Source: Akkermansia muciniphila (GTDB lineage Bacteria > Pseudomonadota > Gammaproteobacteria > Burkholderiales > Burkholderiaceae_C). From it: a stretch of DNA of 6,570 nt. The notes beneath the pieces were generated by a model. The model was not told the DNA's origin and made no database searches. It saw only the letters and a program-made list of their open reading frames with translations. Of the stretch, positions 5,054 to 6,570 are shown piece by piece. The number at the start of each line of letters is the position of its first letter. Positions within the stretch are counted from its first letter, which is position 1. The stretch is taken from assembly GCA_943327015.2 (NCBI GenBank), contig CALPVM020000142.1:1-6570 (forward strand). The letters are read 5' to 3'. A program made the translations under genes and the position numbers.

Positions 5054-6015
5054 CTACTATTTTGTTAGCCGAGCCGCGTGGCTTTTGCGCTGGAGTAGAC
5101 CGCGCCATAGAAATTGTGGAGCGTGCCATTGCCAAGTTTGGCGCACCCATTTATGTGCGCCACGAAATTGTGCACAACACCTATGTGGTGAACGACCTTA
5201 AGTCTAAGGGGGCCATTTTTATTGAAGAACTGGACGATGTACCGCCCGGAGCCACACTGGTGTTTTCTGCCCACGGTGTGAGCCTTGCTATTCAAAACGA
5301 GGCCCAAGCGCGTGGTTTTAGGATTTTTGATGCTACCTGCCCGCTGGTGACCAAGGTGCACGTAGAAGTAGCCAAGCTCCACAAAGAAGGCTATGAGTTC
5401 ATCATGATCGGGCACAAAGGCCATCCCGAGGTAGAAGGCACCATGGGGCAGCTGGACAGTGGCATCCATCTGGTAGAAGACGTGAAGGATGTGGCGCTTA
5501 TTCATCCCACGCAAACTGAAAAATTAGCCATTGTGACCCAAACCACCCTGAGTGTGGATGATGCAGCTGAAATTGCGGCTGCGGTCAAGGCGCGTTTTCC
5601 AAACGTGCGTGAGCCCAAGCAACAAGATATTTGCTACGCCACTCAAAACCGGCAGGATGCGGTCAAAATCATGAGCCCGCAGGTGGATATTGTGATTGTA
5701 GTGGGCAGTCCTACCAGCTCTAACAGCAACCGACTGCGTGAAGTTGCGCGCAAACTGGGCACCGAAAGTTACATGGTCGACAATGCGGATGAGTTACAGC
5801 CGCAGTGGTTTGAAGGCCGCCAGCGTGTGGGTTTGACAGCAGGCGCTTCTGCCCCCGAGGTGCTGGTAAAAGCAGTGATTGACCGCATCAAGGCCTTGGG
5901 CGCAGTGTCGGTGCAAACAATGAGCGGCATTGAAGAAACTGTGAAATTCCCCTTGCCTAAAGGCTTGCGGCTGGATGACGCTTTATTGCCAACAACCGCA
6001 TCATCCATGCCTTAA
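5050..6015 (+). CDS. ispH: 4-hydroxy-3-methylbut-2-enyl diphosphate reductase (IspH/LytB)
   Basis: IspH catalyses the last step of the MEP pathway, reducing HMBPP to isopentenyl and dimethylallyl diphosphate with a 4Fe-4S cluster. At 321 residues the length is normal. All key positions are visible: cluster cysteines C13 (RGFCAGVDRA), C97 (DATCPLV) and C195 (DICYATQNRQ). The diphosphate- and proton-handling residues are also present: H42 (IVHNTYVV), H75 (SAHGV), H125 and E127 (GHPEVEG), T166 (TQTTLS), S223/N225 in PTSSNSNRL, and S267 (GASAPE). The start ATG overlaps the fkpB stop by 4 bp. GGAG (5042-5045) sits 4 nt upstream inside fkpB, so translation is probably coupled. Electrons would come from a flavodoxin or ferredoxin encoded elsewhere. 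The C-terminal extension after the last conserved block is short and ordinary. The gene is intact and should be essential if no mevalonate pathway exists. Confidence 0.97.
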   Translation: MTTILLAEPRGFCAGVDRAIEIVERAIAKFGAPIYVRHEIVHNTYVVNDLKSKGAIFIEELDDVPPGATLVFSAHGVSLAIQNEAQARGFRIFDATCPLVTKVHVEVAKLHKEGYEFIMIGHKGHPEVEGTMGQLDSGIHLVEDVKDVALIHPTQTEKLAIVTQTTLSVDDAAEIAAAVKARFPNVREPKQQDICYATQNRQDAVKIMSPQVDIVIVVGSPTSSNSNRLREVARKLGTESYMVDNADELQPQWFEGRQRVGLTAGASAPEVLVKAVIDRIKALGAVSVQTMSGIEETVKFPLPKGLRLDDALLPTTASSMP

Positions 6016-6052
6016 ACCATTTTTAATACAGACTACCTTACAACCCTAGACC

Positions 6053-6570
6053 ATGCTAGATATAAACCTGCTCCGTAAAGACCTTGATTCGGTCGTTGCT
6101 CGTCTGAATTTACGTAAATCGCCCCAGACTTTTTTAAACATAGACGCTTTTAAAACGCTGGAAGCAGAGCGTAAATCGATCCAGACCCGTACCGAAGAAC
6201 TCCAATCCAAACGCAACACCCTGAGTAAGCAAATAGGCCAACTCAAGGCCAAAGGCGCAGCAGGTCAGGCCGAAGTGGATGCTGTAATGGCGCAAACCGG
6301 CGACATTAAAGCCGAGCTGGAAACTTCTGCCGCACGCCTGGAATCTATACAAAACGAGTTACAAGCGCTACTGCAAGCCGTGCCTAATGTGCCGCATGAG
6401 AGTGTACCGGTGGGTAAGAGCGAGGCCGACAATGTGGTGGTGCGCACATGGGGTGCACCCCGCCCTATGGCGTTTGATATCAAAGACCATGTGGACGTAG
6501 GTGCTCCGTTAGGGCTAGACTTTGACATGGGCGTTAAGCTCAGTGGCGCACGCTTTGTGGTAATGAAAGG
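6053..6570 (+). CDS. serS: seryl-tRNA synthetase, N-terminal part, cut by window edge
   Basis: There are 172 complete codons from the ATG at 6053 to the right edge. The N-terminus MLDINLLRKDLDSVVARL is characteristic of bacterial SerRS. It is followed by the long antiparallel coiled coil that contacts the extra arm of tRNA-Ser (about residues 30-108, with ERKSIQTRTEELQSKRNTLS at 39-58). The conserved hinge VPNVPHESVPVG comes next (110-121), then the start of the class II catalytic domain (HVDVGAPLGLDFD at 146-158). Motifs 2 and 3 lie beyond the window. The enzyme charges tRNA-Ser with serine in the cytoplasm. The gene is 37 bp downstream of ispH on the same strand with no visible terminator between, so read-through from fkpB-ispH is likely. 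The ribosome site is weak (CCTAGACC before the ATG). The sequence RKSPQ near residue 21 and the coiled-coil wording are what I recall from Burkholderiales SerRS proteins. Confidence 0.95.
   Translation, partial: MLDINLLRKDLDSVVARLNLRKSPQTFLNIDAFKTLEAERKSIQTRTEELQSKRNTLSKQIGQLKAKGAAGQAEVDAVMAQTGDIKAELETSAARLESIQNELQALLQAVPNVPHESVPVGKSEADNVVVRTWGAPRPMAFDIKDHVDVGAPLGLDFDMGVKLSGARFVVMK

Noticed and set aside
5065..5514. Open frame on the minus strand (149 codons) inside ispH.
   Set aside because: ispH is complete with all catalytic residues. The antisense frame has no family features and no convincing ribosome site.
6016..6052. Terminator or promoter between ispH and serS.
   Set aside because: The 37-bp gap has no stem-loop and no paired -35/-10 hexamers, so co-transcription is the simpler reading.

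Overview
The window looks like an ordinary chromosomal segment of a betaproteobacterium, most likely order Burkholderiales and possibly Comamonadaceae-like. The evidence is the seryl-tRNA synthetase N-terminus, which begins MLDINLLRKDLD and carries RKSPQ shortly after. The gene neighbourhood (radC opposed to fkpB-ispH-serS) also fits what I recall of that group. This placement is inference from recalled sequences, not from a search. I see no tRNA, rRNA, CRISPR array, insertion sequence, integrase or other sign of mobile DNA.

Positions 1-2453 hold an aerobic unsaturated-fatty-acid module. On the minus strand are the N-terminal part of a membrane acyl desaturase (desB-like, cut by the window edge) and, upstream of it, a flavin/2Fe-2S reductase (desC-like). 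Divergent on the plus strand is a TetR regulator (desT/FabR-like). The reductase should pass electrons from NAD(P)H to the desaturase. The regulator should sense the acyl-CoA pool and repress the pair. The AT-rich divergent spacer (1600-1772) holds two different dyad elements. One is an 18-bp FabR/DesT-like site overlapping the predicted start of the reductase-desaturase transcript. The other is a perfect 20-bp palindrome just upstream of the regulator.

Positions 2454-2673 are a non-coding gap with two stem-loops at and just after the regulator's end. A PilZ-domain protein with a long, probably disordered N-terminus follows (2674-3180). It converges tail to tail, with only 13 bp between stops, on a minus-strand pair: radC (JAMM/MPN family) followed by a Smr-domain protein through a 4-bp ATGA overlap.

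From 4589 rightward the plus strand carries fkpB (SlpA-type FKBP prolyl isomerase), then ispH (last step of the MEP isoprenoid pathway, again an ATGA overlap), then the 5' part of serS, which runs off the window. All assigned genes are intact except the two cut by the window edges. I found no wholly new system. The most informative features are the two-operator architecture of the desaturase regulon, the start-stop codon pair in the PilZ leader, and the start-site corrections for desT and fkpB.
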